Part shown: positions 1 to 11,395 of the stretch, piece after piece
How the letters are laid out: every line of letters starts with the position of its first letter
How positions within the stretch are numbered: position 1 is the first letter of the stretch
Assembly: GCA_037893245.1 (NCBI GenBank)
Contig: JBAIAA010000444.1
Location: 811,501-875,500, forward strand
DNA length: 64,000 bases
Origin: Crossaster papposus
Taxonomy: Eukaryota; Echinodermata; Asteroidea; Velatida; Solasteridae
Reading direction: 5' to 3'
Position numbers and translations under genes: made by a program
Notes under the pieces: model-generated
What the model was told of the DNA's origin: nothing
Databases searched by the model: none
The model's input: the letters and a program-made list of their open reading frames with translations, nothing else

Positions 1-184
1 CCTAATCACCCACTGGCAAAACAAATTCAACGTGACATACGCTAGCAGAATAGTGTGGTGCACATCCAGCCGTGTATACGAAACGCGGGAACTACTGGTT
101 TACCATTTCCAAATTCGCCACACGCATTCATACGCTACGAACACGCGAGTATCGTTGCTCGCGGTTACGGAACCCAATGTCGAA

Positions 185-1573
185 GACGCGTTTCAACTAG
201 AGTTCTTGCGTTTTAGACCGTCAATAACCGTCGTACGCAAGCCTAGCCAATCAGCACTTGCGAGTGTTCATGAGGTCAGCGGTGCTTGCGTTCCATCCAA
301 TGAACTGTCGGCACTGTACCTTAGCCTGTTGTTATTCGTAATAAGGCCTGGCATACGATATACATGATTATTATAATTATTAGTATGTACACGCCCTCCC
401 CCCGCTGGTGACTGACACGCCAGATGTGTACAATGGCGCTTACAATGACGCCCGGCCCGCTTCTATTGTTAAAAGGTTCAATGGGATACGTGCACGTACT
501 GTACATGGCGTGAATTTCAATGGGGTATTTTCAACATGCGGGTTGTAATTGTGAGGATCAAACCACTTTAAATGCAGGGAACACATAGGCCTGGTATTTA
601 CTTACACCAAGTATAGAGTATATAAACCAGCTTCCAGAGGGGATGTTTGTCCCTAATGATTATTAGTGCCGTCCACGCAAAAAAAATTTTACCGCCAGAC
701 GTACACAAAACGCGGATGCCTTATTTGGTGTATTCCATTTCCACCCCAGAGATAGAAAAGGGGTATATTAACTCTCACATCAGAACCAATAAACGTGCAC
801 CGTGACCCGACCCAAACATAACGTAAATGGGGCAACTTTGTCATGCTGGGTAACTTAATTGGCCACTACATGCAAAAAACAATCTTTTGTTGATGATTTT
901 ACTTGTATTTTTGGACATTTGGTTTTTATTATTTATGTAAATGGTCAAGAAAGAGTTGAAAAATAACATCAAACTGCATTTTATGGGATATTTTAGAAAA
1001 AAATTTCCCCAAACGATCTGACCAAAGTTGCCCTAACCCTGAATTTCTTTCAATGAGTATGAAACGTACAATACGCTTCTGAAAACTTATTCAACTCATT
1101 GTGTTTATAGAGGGCAATCGTCAATTTTAGCTTTTCAGACAATTCTGGGGTGTTTGAAGAATAAAATCGATTTTTATTTGTAGTTTTTTTTGTGCGCAAA
1201 CGGATTTTGTTTACGGTCAAAAAAATGTTTGTTGGCTCAAACCCAACTCTATTGTAAAACATAACACGGAAAATATAACATTATTGTTTAATATGCAGAA
1301 ATATATTGTAAACTGTCTGAAAATATTGACCAAGGTTTCCCATTTTACGGTACAATGTCCACCACACTGACACTGCGTGAGCAACGAGCAGTCGTTCGTG
1401 TTCCCTGCATTTAAAATGGTTTGATCCTGACAACCTGCATGTTGAAAATACCATTGAAATTCCCGCCACTTACGTATCCCATTGTACCTAGCCTTGTAAC
1501 AATAGAAGCAGGGATCAGTCCTTGCAGACGCCATTGTACATGTACATATCTGGCGTGTCAGTCACGCGACCAG

Positions 1574-1606
<33 letters not shown>

Positions 1607-1855
1607 GGGGGGGGGGGGGGGTGGGGGGGGGGGGGGGGGGGGGTGTATATACTAATGATTATAACAATCATGTAGATCGTATGCCAGACCTTATTATGAA
1701 TAACAATAAGCTACGGTACAGTCCCAATAGTTCATTGGATGGAACGCAAGCACCGCTGACCTCACGAACACTCGCATGTGCTGATTGGCTAGTCTTGCGT
1801 ACAACGGTAATTTACGGTCTAAAACGCACGAACTCTACTTGGACTTGAATAGAAC
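185..1855. repeat. Large imperfect inverted repeat (TIR or foldback element)
   Basis: Left arm about 185-590 matches the reverse complement of about 1400-1855 over several blocks, including the stretch around CCAATCAGCA and the stretch around ATGTTGAAAATACC. The spacer (about 590-1400) is AT-rich and has no convincing coding. No target duplication was identified, partly because the left flank reaches the window edge. Short ORFs here are shadows. A G tract interrupts the right arm only. Confidence 0.7.
1577..1643 (+). repeat. Long G tract
   Basis: About 67 bases that are almost all G, broken by two T. The mirrored site in the left arm of the same inverted repeat (about 394-402) is only a short C run, so the tract appears to have expanded in one arm, or was mis-sequenced. 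Confidence 0.9.
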
Positions 1856-2181
1856 CGGCGTTGTTAAATCGTATACGTTTAGGGCGAGAGTGCTGTAGTT
1901 TACGACTGGAGTTAAAACTACGATTTGTATACCACTGGTAGAACTACATTAACCTTCACGTGCAGAAGTACTTCGTGGATCAGTTGTTCAGCAGCACAAC
2001 GATACACTGTGTATTTTTGTGCATGCAGTTTGTACATTGAAGCTGTGTGCAGAATGGTGTTCCGCATACTCATGCAAACGACTGGACTCGAGACATTTGT
2101 CCATATTTGTACTGTCAAACCATGGGAAGGTTAAGAGCCACGTGATGACATTGGAGAAGTTTCGGAAACCATCGAAGGTAC
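1856..2181 (+). other. 5' flank of the GPCR gene
   Basis: This is the region between the inverted-repeat element and the GPCR start codon. I see no clear TATA box or transcription-factor cluster. It probably contains promoter and 5' UTR, but nothing in the sequence fixes a transcription start. Confidence 0.3.
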
Positions 2182-3255
2182 ATGGCTAGCACGGAGTTTG
2201 GTATCATGGAGACTTTAAATGCTACCGAATTTACCCAAACTGTGGAATATGCAAACAGTACAGTGCGGAGTGACGTCACGCCTTCAACCGGATGGGAAAC
2301 GTTTCTATGGATACTGTACGGATTTATTGGCGGCTCGGGAATCCTGGGTAATGGACTGGTATGTTTTGTGTTTATTGCCAAACGTAAGTCCTTCGGCTCG
2401 ATCACCAATCTCCTAATTCTCAACCAATCGCTGATCGACTTGGGAGACTCTGTTCTGTTCCTAGCCATACGATTCGGACATGTCGCCCTCTCTGATGACG
2501 TCACAGTTTGGGGCGAAGTCGTCTGTCGACTGTGGGTTTCCGAATATTTCATGTGGTCGCTGTTCATAGCCTCGACTGTGAACCTGGTCTTCGTGTCTCT
2601 GGAGCGATACCTGGCCATATGCCACCCGGTAAAGCACAGGAATCTCTTCACCAAGCGAATGGCTAAATTCGGCATGGCCCTCGTGTGGCTCATCGGGTTT
2701 ACGTACCAAGCCTACTGGCCGTCCATCCAGCACTACGCAGAGGGAGTGTGCTATCCTCTTTGGCCCAGCGTGGTCCTGCAGAGAATTATGGGGGTTGTGC
2801 TGTTCCTCTGCGAGTTTCTCATCCCTCTGGCCATCATGACGTTCTCCTATGTCAGTATCATCCTTGTGCTGAAAGGGCGTGGCAACGGGAAGGCCAACAA
2901 GACGTTCCAGCAGGCGAAGAAGAACGTGACGGCAACTCTCTGCCTCGTCTTCATGTCTTACGTAATCTGCTGGACTCCAACGGAGTTCACGTTTCTTCTC
3001 TTCAACCTGGGCCGAGACTACGACTTCACGAGCACCACGCACAAAGTGGTGACCGTGATGGTGATGTGCAACATGTGCGTGAACCCCTTCATCTACGCTT
3101 TCAAGTACGACCACTTCAAGAAACACGCCAAGAAGATGTTCTGCCGCTGTTGCCACGACAAGGTCAACGCCGAAAACTCCCTAGCGACCGTGGACGTTAA
3201 CGCCGGGTCGTCACATCCCCAGTTATGCGTTGCTACGGCCACTATCGCATCTTAA
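2182..3255 (+). CDS. Rhodopsin-class (class A) G-protein-coupled receptor, neuropeptide-receptor-like
   Basis: A single-exon ORF of 357 residues, a normal length for class A receptors. It shows a short N terminus with glycosylation sequons (NATE, NSTV), then seven hydrophobic segments. Diagnostic motifs: GN in TM1 (ILGNGLVCF), a TM2 aspartate (SLIDLGD), a TM3-side Cys (VVCRLW) that can pair with ECL2 (GVCYPLW), ERY instead of DRY at the end of TM3 (SLERYLAICHP), CWTP in TM6, NPFIY in TM7, and a Cys cluster after helix 8 (FCRCC) suitable for palmitoylation. It should sit in the plasma membrane and signal through G proteins. The family resemblance is to peptide receptors of the galanin/somatostatin type, which have lineage-specific intronless expansions in invertebrate deuterostomes; the ligand cannot be read from sequence. 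A second ATG at 2206 is an alternative start. Confidence 0.9.
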   Translation: MASTEFGIMETLNATEFTQTVEYANSTVRSDVTPSTGWETFLWILYGFIGGSGILGNGLVCFVFIAKRKSFGSITNLLILNQSLIDLGDSVLFLAIRFGHVALSDDVTVWGEVVCRLWVSEYFMWSLFIASTVNLVFVSLERYLAICHPVKHRNLFTKRMAKFGMALVWLIGFTYQAYWPSIQHYAEGVCYPLWPSVVLQRIMGVVLFLCEFLIPLAIMTFSYVSIILVLKGRGNGKANKTFQQAKKNVTATLCLVFMSYVICWTPTEFTFLLFNLGRDYDFTSTTHKVVTVMVMCNMCVNPFIYAFKYDHFKKHAKKMFCRCCHDKVNAENSLATVDVNAGSSHPQLCVATATIAS

Positions 3256-3442
3256 AAACAAAGATATCCAAGACAGGTCGGATACTATGAAGATATTAGT
3301 GAACTTCACGTGTTAATGTGACAAAGTGAACCATTTGTGAACGTGTGGTTGTAAAGGTGTAATGTGCACGCTTTATTTGTGTGCACGATTGCCCTGATAA
3401 ATATTGGACACCATTCACTCTTAACACATCCTTTTATTAAAA

Positions 3443-3448
3443 AATAAA
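3443..3448 (+). terminator. Candidate polyadenylation signal of the GPCR gene
   Basis: AATAAA lies 188 bases after the GPCR stop codon, the first canonical signal downstream. The 3' UTR before it is AT-rich with no other feature. Confidence 0.4.
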
Positions 3449-3469
3449 TCATTTGGCACCTCTCACCAC

Positions 3470-4935
3470 TAACTTTTTATTTGCTGTACTTCTCAGAAAT
3501 ATATGGATGCGGATGATGGTATAGTTTATAGTACATATTGTTACAATGCCCTGCTCTAATTGTCATGTTCGTAGATGCTAAAAAAAAATTATAAAAAAAA
3601 ATTATACTCTTCAAGTAAGTCTGCATGGTCGTCTAACCCTACTTCAAACAAATAGATTTATAGAAGTCGGGGAAATGTTAGGTCAGAGATATAGACGACC
3701 TGGCTAGACAACATGCGGTATTACTACATTTGGTAAATTGGGGGTAGTGTAGGCTTCCCCAGTCTTTTTAACAATATGTCAAACAAAATCCCTATATCGA
3801 GATTTAAATTTTGTTCCCAGTCATTGCCAAGCTCAGTTATAAATTTCAATTTTTAAAGTTTACCAATAACTTTAAGTTAAGGTGCAGTATAATACAATTT
3901 TGTTAGCATTATGATTCGTGCTAAATTTGTAAAATCCGTCTCATCGGACGATCGGCTTAATGGAATCGAAAAAGAAAATTTGTTTTCTGTCTTTATGTAA
4001 TAACGCTTTGATCATTTTAATTCATTTCCTAACCGTAAACGAAACGAAACGGAATGACAACACCGTCAAATTGAATGACACACAAAACACAATTTTTTTT
4101 TTCTTCGATTTGACGTCGATCGCCGCATCAAAAGAATTTCACGATTATTGCACGAATCAGAATGCTACAAATTTGTAATAAACTTGACCTTAAAGGAAAT
4201 CCATTGGTAATCTTTTTTACATTGAAATTGAAAATTGAGCTCAGTGTAATTGTTACGGAATATGTGTGATATAAGTGTTAACATAACTTGGAAAACCAAT
4301 ATAAAAAAAACAATATTGACAAAAAAAGGCATTTCCAATGATGGTCGATCGACCATCGTTGAAAATTGACACACCTGAAATTCCACTTTCTACAAATATG
4401 ACAGCACACCAGATGTTTCAGACTATTATTCACTTGCAGTTATGTAAGTAATATAAATGTATTCGTTTGTTATTCTTGCAAATGTTTTATATTACTATTA
4501 TATACCTTTAATGAGCAGTATAGTACGTAAGATTAAAACAACACACGTCTTTAATATTTTACCTACCCGCAATTTTCGGAAAACTATGACTATGACGCAA
4601 TTTTCGGCAAACTAATTTCTTAAATTTCGTGATACTATTACAGCACATGAACAATTGTGTACCACAAAATGACTATTACTGAACCGTAAAACTCCATATT
4701 TGTATGATAATTGTATATACTAATATTTGTTAGGGTGTAAAATAATAATGCGGGTCGGTGTTAGTAGCTAAACGTGGCAAAGTCGAAGCTAATCTATTTG
4801 CAGTTTATTTTATTGAAATAACCCTTACTGGGACCAAACAGAAAACAGAATTATTCAATGTTATCGCAAACAGGCGATAATTATATATTATACGCGGGGC
4901 AAGGCAAGCAAACGGTTTAGAGAATACTGATGGGT
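3470..4935. other. AT-rich intergenic DNA, no feature seen
   Basis: AT-rich sequence with A and T runs. ORFs here are short, unconserved-looking and start in low-complexity sequence. No repeat boundary or RNA gene was recognised. Confidence 0.5.
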
Positions 4936-5419
4936 AGCCAATTTCATAAAACATGTAAGCACAACCAATTTGCTTAGCATGACAATTCTTCTTTGGAGGG
5001 TTACAAATCTAATTTTTCAGGTCATGCTTATAATAATTGTTTGTGACTGATATTCAGCTGGTTTTTGCTTAGCATTAAAAGAACATGGAGCTTTGGCTGG
5101 TAACCTGGGGCCAATTTCATATGCACCAACATTTGCTTAGCATACAAAATGTTCCTTAAAAAAAAAAAACCCGTTACAAACCAAACTTTTTTGGTGATGT
5201 ATATGGTTATTGACTGGTATTCAGCAGTTTGTTTGCTTTGAATGAAAAGCATGTGAAGTTTTGGCCGATAACCTGTTTTTACTGAGCAAGACTTTTGTTG
5301 TGCTAATCAAATTGTTGTGCTTACCGTGTTTCAGAAATTGGTCCCTGTTTTTTACTGAGTAATTTGTTGTTGTGCTTAGCACATTGTTGTGCTTACATGT
5401 GTTATGAAATTGGCCCCTT
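4936..5419. repeat. Composite MITE-like repeat ending in GGGGCCAATTTCAT-type termini
   Basis: Two direct copies of a roughly 165-base unit (from 4936 and from about 5106) both start with CCAATTTCAT and contain TTTGCTTAGCAT and a TGACTGRTATTCAG block. They are followed by an inverted end with repeated TTGTTGTGCTTA that finishes with ATGAAATTGGCCCC (5404-5417). The GGCCAATTTCAT start and its complement at the far end suggest terminal inverted repeats. No coding. Confidence 0.55.
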
Positions 5420-5554
5420 GGCGTTAACACGGTCAGCCTGTGTGACGATATGCTAATCGTTTCGCGCGCTCGGCAACGATTGGCCACAGTAGGGCCAATC
5501 AGTAGCCAGCATAATCAGAAATGTAAGCATAATCAAAAATGTAAGCATAATCTG

Positions 5555-6775
5555 CGCCCATGCACCATAGTCAAGGGAAAATAAGTTTTGACTTCACACA
5601 AATTGCAACCATTTTTTTTCTCACCACAACGCATTTCTAAAAGGTCCTCACAATGACATTATTAAAGTCTCTTAAAATTCAAGTGGTGGAAATATGACTA
5701 ATTTGCACAAATCGTTAATCCCTGCCGCGTAATATATTTATTCCCATATTTGGGTATAATTCATTTTTTTTTAAAGTTAATTTTGGTGATTCTTCTTACA
5801 TATCCTTTCTTTAATAACATTTTCTAAAGCATATAAGTGACTGAATAATTATGTGAACATAGTAATTATTCAAAATGACAACTTCATGAACCCATAAATG
5901 TGCGCACATTACAATGTCTCCATATATCATCAAGTAGTCGGTAAGTTGCTTACTGGCACGGTTATCATATTGAAACCTTATGGAAAATCATATGAACAAT
6001 GATAACATTGTGATATTTGGCCCAGCAAACAAAAACTGGGGAAAATGGTGTGTTCATAAATTGGGCGAAAAAGTAGTTAAAAGGTTGTCTAACATGGGAT
6101 ACTTGAACAAGTTCAAGGAAATCCCCAAAATACATTTAAACGTAGACATGCTAATTATAAGCAACAAACATCCTTAATTTGGGGGGTTTCCTTGAACTTG
6201 TTCAAGTCTCTCACCTTCGGCAACCCTTCACCTATCTTTTAGCCGAATTTATGGACACATAGTTTTTCCCCATTTTGTTTGTTTGCTGGGCTAAATATCA
6301 CAATGTTATCATTGTTCATATGATTTCCCATAAGGTTTTAATAGGATAACTGTGCCAGTAAGCAACTTGGTGAGTTTGCAGCTCGTCAATACTGACTACT
6401 TTATGATATCTGGAGACAAGGTAAGTCATTTTGGACCATTACTATATTTTTATAAATATTCAGTCACTTACTTGCTTTAGAAAATGTTATTAAAGTAAGG
6501 ATGTGTAAGTAGAATCACCAAAATAAACTTTTGAAAAATGTAATTAAAAGTATATACCAAAATATGGGAATAAACATATTACACGGCAGGGATTAACGAT
6601 TTATGTAAATTAGACATATTTCCACCACTTGGATTTTTAGAGACTTTTAGTATGTCATTCAAAGGACATTGGAGTGCACTTTGGTGAATTTTTTGTTGTT
6701 GCAATTTGTGTGAAGTCAACAAAACAAAATTTAGGTATTTTCCCTGGACTACCATGACAGTTCAGCGTGGGCAAT
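5555..6775. repeat. 1.2 kb near-perfect palindrome with a short spacer
   Basis: The left arm 5555-6130 is the reverse complement of 6176-6775 with scattered mismatches and small indels. Matching landmarks include GACTTCACACAAATTGCAA at the outside, AACATTTTCTAAAGC in the middle and TTGAACAAGTTCAAGGAAA next to the centre. The spacer is about 45 bases. The shape fits a foldback transposon or an inverted duplication. The 65-codon ORF inside is an arm shadow. Confidence 0.8.
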
Positions 6776-6905
6776 TTCAACTGCCAGTTCAGACGCTGGA
6801 AAATCACTATGCAGTTCAATTACACGGCGAACTTCTCATAGATCACCATTGGTGTTTTGAAAACTTCTTATCAGTCACGATGAGCATTTGTATTAGGCTT
6901 CTTAA

Positions 6906-6990
6906 AGGGATCGTATACGTTTGGTAATTACTCCTCAGATTGTGTATTCCAATGCAGATTATTCTTCCAGCGTGGACATAATAGTTTAGT
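6906..6990 (+). mobile_element. Partial copy of a TTAA/AGGGATC MITE
   Basis: Starts right after TTAA (6902-6905) with AGGGATCGTATACGTTTGG, the same terminus as the complete element at 10218-10604, and shares its internal block around GTGTATTCCAATG. The second half and right terminus are missing. Confidence 0.6.
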
Positions 6991-7124
6991 GGGAAGGAGG
7001 GGGTTCCGTGCACCCTCGGAAATCAATTTCTAATTGGTGTTTCTAGGTCAGAAAAAATGCGTTGAAAACGATTTCCTATGTTAAAAAATTCAAAAAATGT
7101 CCCACGTATCATATGCAAATTAGT

Positions 7125-7400
7125 GCCGCCATTATTAACAAATCTATTTGTCACTATATCTCAGCCAATATTGCAGTTAACTGAATAAAGAAGGTGTCTA
7201 GACCCATGTTTTGAGGGTCAAAGATCACAATAAAACTCTCAATAAATTCTCGAAGTGACATTGTGTCCGTGGGATAGGAGTATTATCGAAAATTCATTTG
7301 TATACATATGTCGGCCAGTATTGACATAATCGCACAAGTAAGGTGTCTGTACCCATGTTTCGAGGGTCAAGGATCATTATAAGACTTTCTTAAGTAACTT
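7125..7400 (+). repeat. Two diverged direct repeats of about 165 bases
   Basis: Blocks around 7200 and 7348 both read AAGGTGTCTRKACCCATGTTT then GAGGGTCAARGATCA in the same order and spacing. Upstream parts (CTATATCTCAGCCAATATT and ACATATGTCGGCCAGTATT) also match. It looks like an old tandem duplication of unknown origin. Confidence 0.5.
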
Positions 7401-7988
7401 TGTGTGTCTGCCACGCCCCCTTCCTCGACCCCCTCCCTGTCTACCGCGGTGCATGCTCGCGTGCTCGGCTTCAATTAACGGCAAAAGGACGGGATCACAG
7501 AACATACAGCCGGTGTGGTGCGTCTCATTGTTGGCGAGCGGTGTTTTCGTCTGTCGGTAAAAAAAAAAGGACGAAAATATTAAATTCCCAGTTTAGGAAA
7601 ACAGTAAATAAACATTATATTACAAAAGACACCCGTTTTCGTCTGTCGGTGAGAGAATTATACCATAGGGTTATCGCTAAAAATGATCCTATTTCCTGAA
7701 ATGCGTGGAACCGACTTACTTCAGCTCATGAATTTGGGCATATATAAGATTTCAAAGGTGTAGATTATAAATACGAATATTGCTGACAAACTGAAAAACT
7801 TCACAATTTTAAATATATGCAATAACACATTTTAGGTGTATATACAATAATGATTGAACACATTGGGCGGAGACTAGCTTCAGACCGTCGCCAGTTTGAA
7901 GGTAATTCGGGTTTTGTTTCATATTTTAGGCGATGTTGTTTATAAAGTATGTGAGAGAAGCTGGTCAACGCGTGGTTTTATTTGTGGA
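7401..7988. other. No gene or repeat recognised
   Basis: Mixed-composition sequence with one 99-codon ORF (7400-7699) that has no recognisable domain and starts inside the adjoining repeat. Nothing else is supported. Confidence 0.4.
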
Positions 7989-8530
7989 TTCCGGGCCGCT
8001 TATTTGTTTTGTCTCCTAGGAGGGTGACAGGCAATTATCATAACTGGGCGTATCCAGACAGCACTGAGTGGAAGACACTTAGGTTAGATCCGTACCTTCT
8101 CTGAAATTAAACTCAATCCGACAATAAACTTTAAAGACCAAGAAGATAGTCAATGAACAATTAGTAGTCGTACTATCTATAAAGCCCCGGTAGCGAATAT
8201 TTTTTTTCCAAAACTTAACTGGCACATTCATGAATTATTCAGTAGTTGCATTGCTCACTGTACAACACATACTAGGTCTCTTTTTCCCCTTAAATCAATT
8301 TGCCTAGGGAAAAACGAGGTGACCTACAGCAGGATTCGAACCAGGGGATCTTTGATCCACAGCCCATCCCACTATCCACTACACTACGTATAGCAGCTCA
8401 ACAACAGCCGTTTTTTAAAGAGATTTAATGTAACTAGTTAACTAAATAACAACAATGCTGTGACGTCATGTTTTATTCCGATGAATAAACAGAACTTCTC
8501 ATCCAAACTACTGAATAATTCATGGTCTGC
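7989..8530 (-). repeat. Repeat family member with an internal tRNA-like module
   Basis: Homologous in reverse to 35400-35855 (shared AATTATCATAACTGGGCGT, ACTTAGGTT, AATAAACTT and CTACTGAATAAT blocks). On the minus strand, 8389-8321 resembles a tRNA: a box-A-like TAGTGTAGTGG (8386-8376) and a canonical box B GGTTCGAATCC (8342-8332), with a weakly paired T arm. It is not a functional tRNA because the T stem and acceptor stem do not pair well. It is best described as a tRNA-derived module inside a dispersed repeat. Confidence 0.6.
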
Positions 8531-8724
8531 CAATTAGTTTGGGAAAAAAATCGCGCTCCGGTCACACCTTCACGTTGTTGCTTCACGACTGACAGGAAGT
8601 GTGATGGACTGTCCATGAATTTGTTTCTCTCACGACTGATTGTGATGCTGGTGAGAAATATGCCATACGCTTGGCGTCCCGACAAGCCAACGAAGAGACA
8701 CACAGCGACGGCTAAGAGATGGTA

Positions 8725-9328
8725 AAGGCCCAGTCACACTGGGCTTGCGACCAGGTTACGACCTAGCTGCGACCGAAACATGTTGCAATCCTGGGCAAAT
8801 CGTACAAAGAGCGTGCGACTGGTCGCAGAGGTCGTGGGTCATCCCCACAGCAAAATCGGTCGCAGCAATGTCGATGGTCATGTTCAAAACTTCTGACCTG
8901 CGATTCTAAATCGTAAGAGGTTGCAGACAGGTCTTACATGGTCGTACCACCAATCGTGCATGCTCGCACCACCAGTCGTGGATGATCGCGGGTCCCACAG
9001 TCGCACGATTAGTCTTGCAACTGGTTGTAGGTATACACGACTGATCGTGCGAGTGGTCGCAGGTATACACGATTGCTCGTACGATCAATCGTGGGTACCT
9101 GGGATTAGTCGCACGATTACCTACGACTGATTTTGCGATCAATCTTCTCCAATCGCTTGTGATCGCACGACCAAGCGTGCCACCAATCGTACGTACCAGT
9201 CCTAAGAGCAATCACAGCATACGACCGCTATGCGGAGATCGTCGCAAACATTGGCGATTGGTCGTATCTCTGCCAAATCGCACCATCGCACGATCCAGAA
9301 ATCGTACGATCCGGTGTGACTGGGCCTT
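8725..9328. mobile_element. 604-bp non-autonomous TIR element with about 10-bp target duplication
   Basis: The ends are AAGGCCCAGTCACACTGGG and CGGTGTGACTGGGCCTT, inverted copies of each other. The flanks read AAGAGATGGTA (8714-8724) and AAGAGATGGTT (9329-9339), an apparent 10-11-bp target site duplication with one mismatch. The interior is packed with degenerate, self-complementary words such as TCGCACGAT and ATCGTACGA, and has no plausible coding. The duplication length would fit a Mutator-type transposase, but that is inference. Confidence 0.8.
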
Positions 9329-9339
9329 AAGAGATGGTT

Positions 9340-9800
9340 ATCGAGAGTGCAGCGACTGCTCAAGACGGTGGTACGCGACGTTTACAAATCTAGATTTCCC
9401 TTGCCGCGGCCGCCGATTCAAAGGTAGTTCGCAGTGATTGGCTCCGATTATACACGAGCGCAAAGCGGTGGCGCTACTGCGCTGAAGAGACTGCCGCCGA
9501 TTGCCAGGGATTACAAAGGAACTTAGCAGTACATTTATTGTCGTACCCAATCGTTTTGTTATCTCAGTCACTCGTAATCAAATCGGCGTTCGGAAGTGCC
9601 GCGACTGCAGACGAATATCACAAATGTATGCGCGATGCCATGTGGACAGCCTTACGACTATTTGGAGGGTGTAGCGACAGTAAAAGGAGCGAAGCGAATG
9701 TCAAAACCCGTGGCAACCACACGAAGGTTTGGAACATGCTCAAAACCTTCGTGAAGGTATGTCGATTTAGAAAATCAACACGCACGAGTGTCGGAGACTA
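9340..9800. other. No gene recognised between two TIR elements
   Basis: Contains an 88-codon ORF (9538-9804, plus strand) without any recognised domain. The GC content is higher than the flanks. Codons such as those around 9600-9700 read plausibly but no family can be named. Confidence 0.3.
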
Positions 9801-11051
9801 CTAGGTTCCCACTTTCACGATTCGAGCCACGATTGAAATCGTGGTCTTAATCGTAGAGTAATCGTGGTGATCCTATCAGATCTTATTAGATCTTGAGGTC
9901 AGTCGTGGCAATCGTGTTGATCGTAGAAATGTTTTGGACGGTTCAAACATTTTCTACGATCAACACGATTAATTTGTCAATCGTGATCATCGCATGAGAT
10001 CGTAATGGATCGTAACAAAGCGCGACAGATCGCATCTAATCGTGCTTCCAAATCGTGGTGATCGGGATCAACCTTGGACAAGACAAACACCACCTCTGTT
10101 GATATGCACTGCGATCTGATTGTGGGTTGTAATCTTCACTCTGTAGAAGTTAAAAAAACAATGAAGTCCATGGTCAGTCGGGCTGTATATACCTATCGGG
10201 GTCCAATCGTGGCTTAAAGGGATCGTATACGTTTGGTAGATACTCCAAAATGTAATGGCAATAAAAACTTACTTGGTAAGAAGTACAGCAGCTTTGGATA
10301 GTATAATGCATTTTTAGAAACTTTTCACTTCGAAGTACTGCGGTTATGGGAAAATATATCACTTTTTATCCCCAACAATTTGAATCTGAGAAGCGTTACT
10401 GCAGTGACGTTTCTCAGAGCGTGTATTCCAATGGAGATTATTCATTCCGCGTGGACATAACCGCTCCCGATTTTCGGCAATATCTCAAAATCGGTACCAC
10501 CTTTTGAAATGAAATTTTTACAGGTTAGTTTTATGGTATATATCTATAACTATATAGGATTGAAACAAACAATGGGTTCCAATTACCAAACGTGTAAGAT
10601 CCCTTTAAATCGTAACCACTCTAGATCTCGATCGTGAAAGACATCGCGACCACAATCGTATCCGATCGCAACAGAGCGCATCGGTTCGTGATGATCGTAT
10701 CGGAACGTATTGTAACGTATCTGCACGTACCAGATCGTCCCGAATCGGGGACCCCGATCTCGCTGATCGTGTCAGATCGGGACCCAATCGTGTACTCAAT
10801 CGGGACAATCCTATCGGAACATATCTGGTCGTATCTGAACGGGAGACCTGATCGTGACAGATCGTGTCACCTGAAATTGACCAATCGTGACTATATCGCA
10901 TCCAAGCGCACCAAATCGTACCAGAACGTATCGACTCGCATCAACTCGTATCCAAACGTGAAATTTCAGAAAAGGAAACAAAAATTCCACGGTCAGCTAC
11001 GAATGGTCAATCGTCGCGTTCGTAACGAATCGCGCGACAGTGGGAACCTAG
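9801..11051. mobile_element. 1.25 kb TIR element rich in ATCGT words, with a nested insertion
   Basis: The termini CTAGGTTCCCACTTTCACG and the complement of GACAGTGGGAACCTAG form an inverted repeat. The interior is dense with degenerate ATCGTGGT/ATCGTATC words in both orientations. No clear target duplication is visible. At 10214 the element is interrupted by a separate TTAA element. Excluding that insert it is about 0.86 kb and non-coding; the 140-codon ORF is a product of the repeated words. Confidence 0.7.
10218..10604. mobile_element. 387-bp MITE with TTAA target duplication
   Basis: The termini AGGGATCGTATACGTTTGG and the complement of CAAACGTGTAAGATCCCT are flanked on both sides by TTAA (10214-10217, 10605-10608). 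Removing it restores the ATCGT-word pattern of the host element. TTAA duplication is typical of piggyBac and Kolobok transposases; the terminal AG resembles the Kolobok element at 46942-61770, which also starts AGAGG. Confidence 0.8.
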
Positions 11052-11149
11052 CATAACAGGGATGTCAAACGGATGTTGGAGAGAGTGGTCACGATTTTCA
11101 TACTTTTCGTTCTCCTGGCGCAGTCGTGATGCAACATCATGAAGATCGA

Positions 11150-11395
11150 CCGGGGCTTAACCCATTATCTACTAAGTTACTATGAGAGGTCGACATCTGA
11201 AGCCGTTTTTTTTTCAAATTGTTTTAATGAACCTCTGGGCTACGTGTAACTAGTTGTATGAGCAATAACAATATATTAGCGTCATTGCAAAAACTACTGA
11301 ATAATCATGACGCGGGGGGTCGAGAGCCGGTATGATAATTAACCCTAACCATCCTAGGAAAAAATATACGCTTCCGGGCCAAAAGACGATGTGTT
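11150..11395. repeat. Fragment of the tRNA-module repeat family
   Basis: Shares GGCTTAACCCATTATCTACT (complement of the box-A side of the 35.6 kb copy), AACTAGTTGT, CTGAATAATCATGACGC and the terminal CCGGG region with the copies at 7989-8530 and 35400-35855. The box B side is deleted. Confidence 0.5.

Noticed and set aside
1522-1848. Glycine-rich ORFs around 1522-1848 and 30623-30829
   Set aside because: Poly-glycine is just the translation of a G tract.
2115-3200. Long antisense and alternate-frame ORFs over the GPCR
   Set aside because: Shadows of the 357-codon receptor ORF, which has all class A motifs.
8321-8389. Functional tRNA gene on the minus strand
   Set aside because: Box B is good, but the T stem and acceptor stem do not pair; the segment belongs to a dispersed repeat.
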